A stretch of DNA of 64,000 bases, from NCBI GenBank assembly GCA_945913285.1, contig CAMEDD010000002.1, forward strand, positions 62,001-126,000. The letters are read 5' to 3'. Below the pieces are notes generated by a model. It had not been told where the DNA came from. It did no database searches and was given only the letters and a program-made list of their open reading frames with translations. Below, in pieces: positions 63,054-64,000 of the stretch. Within the stretch, counting starts at the first letter, position 1; each line of letters opens with the position of its first letter. This stretch comes from Candidatus Sulfopaludibacter sp. SbA3. GTDB taxonomy: Bacteria > Pseudomonadota > Alphaproteobacteria > Caulobacterales > Hyphomonadaceae. The position numbers were made by a program, and so were the translations under genes.

Positions 63054-63848
63054 ATGACCGCTCAAGTCTTTGTCCATCCTGATCGCCGCCCGGCTGCGTT
63101 TCGTCCCCTCAAGGCCTGGACACACATGCAGAAGCTGATCGCAGACAAGGAGGACACTGAGCAGGTCTTTCACATCATCGAAGCGCTCAACGGCCGCTCG
63201 TTCGAGCGTAACTTCTATGCCTTCGCCGCAACCCCGGTGGGGCAGAAGCTGCTCGCCGAGAAACCATACCTGCCGCCGCTGCTGGATGATCACAGCTGGA
63301 TCCTGGAATTGCCGGCTGGCACCGTCGGGCGCGCCTATGTCGAGTTCATGGAGCGTGAGGGCCTCAGCGCGCAGGGCCTCGTCGATGAGAGCCTGAAGTT
63401 CCGGTCCAAGGCCCGCGAGCATGATGATGACATGCAATGGTACGGCAACCGCCTGCGCGATACACACGACCTGTTCCATGTGCTTTCGGGGTATAACCGC
63501 GATGCGCTTGGCGAAGCCTCGCTGCTCGCCTTCACTTATAGCCAGCAGCCCGGGCTCGGCGTGCTCTTCATCTCATTCATGGGCTGTCGCACAATTGCGA
63601 AACACGCGCCCAGGGACGCGCGGATCATGGATTGCTTCCGGGAAGGCAAGCGCAACGGCGCGGCGGCCCAGAAGATCATCGAACAGGACATAATCGCGCT
63701 GCTGCATGAACCGCTGGAAGCGGCCCGCGCCCGCCTCGGCATCGCCAAGCCCGTCATTTACCGTGAGACGCTGCAACTGCTCTCGCAGCATGGCTACACC
63801 GCCAGCCTGCAGCCGCAGGCCATCGGCGGGGAGCCGGTGGCCGCTTGA
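63054..63848 (+). CDS. coq4: Ubiquinone biosynthesis protein Coq4
   Basis: This 264-aa Coq4-family protein has the zinc motif HDLFH-x11-E in RDTHDLFHVLSGYNRDALGE (near residue 138). Coq4 is needed for ubiquinone head-group synthesis, with a proposed role in oxidative decarboxylation at ring position C1. The length matches the family. Its TGA overlaps the TTG start of the histidine phosphatase gene. It shares the divergent promoter region with glnB, but no functional link between them is evident. Confidence 0.9.
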   Translation: MTAQVFVHPDRRPAAFRPLKAWTHMQKLIADKEDTEQVFHIIEALNGRSFERNFYAFAATPVGQKLLAEKPYLPPLLDDHSWILELPAGTVGRAYVEFMEREGLSAQGLVDESLKFRSKAREHDDDMQWYGNRLRDTHDLFHVLSGYNRDALGEASLLAFTYSQQPGLGVLFISFMGCRTIAKHAPRDARIMDCFREGKRNGAAAQKIIEQDIIALLHEPLEAARARLGIAKPVIYRETLQLLSQHGYTASLQPQAIGGEPVAA

Positions 63849-64000
63849 TCTGGCTGATCCGCCACGGCGAGGCCGCAGCCGGTTGGGGCGACCATCCGGA
63901 TCCGGGCCTGAGCGCGGTCGGCGCGAAGCAGGCGGAAGCGGTCGCTGAAATCCTGAAGGGCGCCGGGGTTCAGCGCGTCGTCTCGAGCCCGATGCAACGC
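63845..64000 (+). CDS. Histidine phosphatase superfamily protein (SixA-like), 3' end outside window
   Basis: The first 52 codons are visible. LIRHGEAA near residue 4 is the RHG phosphohistidine motif, followed by LSAVGAKQAEAVAEIL and RVVSSPMQR, as in SixA phosphohistidine phosphatases. The start is TTG, overlapping the coq4 stop (TTGA), so the two are cotranscribed. The truncated end prevents a check of the second catalytic His. Confidence 0.82.
   Translation, partial: MIWLIRHGEAAAGWGDHPDPGLSAVGAKQAEAVAEILKGAGVQRVVSSPMQR

Overview
The window reads as chromosomal DNA of a GC-rich alphaproteobacterium, most likely near Caulobacterales/Hyphomonadaceae. The evidence is a divK-pleD cell-cycle operon, a methionine synthase split into two genes, a GatCAB amidotransferase, MlaA/MlaC, LptD/F/G, SurA, and a DinB with an N-terminal zinc ribbon. 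Coding density is high. Start and stop codons overlap by 1-4 bases at many junctions. I found no rRNA, tRNA, insertion sequence, prophage or CRISPR array.

Layout. 1-9.2 kb (minus): surA (cut by the window edge), lptD, a dead dprA, plsY, a catalytically degenerate dihydroorotase, pyrB, an AEC transporter and ruvX. 9.2-17.2 kb (plus): gatC, gatA and gatB, with gatC separated from gatA by four minus-strand genes (Baeyer-Villiger-type monooxygenase, MDR oxidoreductase, SET protein, DUF6491 lipoprotein). 17.4-21.5 kb (minus): the RidA-GDPD-acyltransferase-HIT operon and dinB. 21.6-24.7 kb (plus): divK, pleD and an MFS exporter. 24.7-34.6 kb (mostly minus): rpmG, a LysR remnant (plus), NUDIX, rnr, M23 peptidase, topA, lptG, lptF. 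34.7-40.3 kb: pepA-holC, a PhnA fragment and thioesterase, a TetR regulator, ndk, mlaC-mlaA.

40.4-46.5 kb (plus) is a methionine regulon: an ArsR-methyltransferase fusion regulator starting inside an 8-bp palindrome, then metF, the metH homocysteine module, a GGCT-like gene and the metH folate/B12/activation module, all translationally coupled. After it come pyruvate kinase, a retropepsin-like protease, a DUF1289 protein and a divergent CobT. 49.9-52.3 kb is a pair of acyl-CoA dehydrogenases behind a triple ACGT motif. 52.4-60 kb holds a glycosyltransferase, an rlmJ homologue, an M28 peptidase, an alpha/beta hydrolase, clpP and clpX. 60-64 kb holds a metallophosphoesterase, glnA, glnB, coq4 and the start of a histidine phosphatase.

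Most of this is housekeeping and I see no wholly new system. The best leads are: (i) a swapped junction, where lptG abuts topA and a ruined dprA abuts lptD, as if one block had been moved; (ii) the ArsR-methyltransferase methionine operon with its start-codon operator and embedded GGCT-like gene; (iii) several enzymes that lack canonical catalytic residues (PyrC-like, CobT-like, RlmJ, BVMO); (iv) gene decay at dprA, phnA, a LysR gene and the 5.1-5.5 kb stretch.
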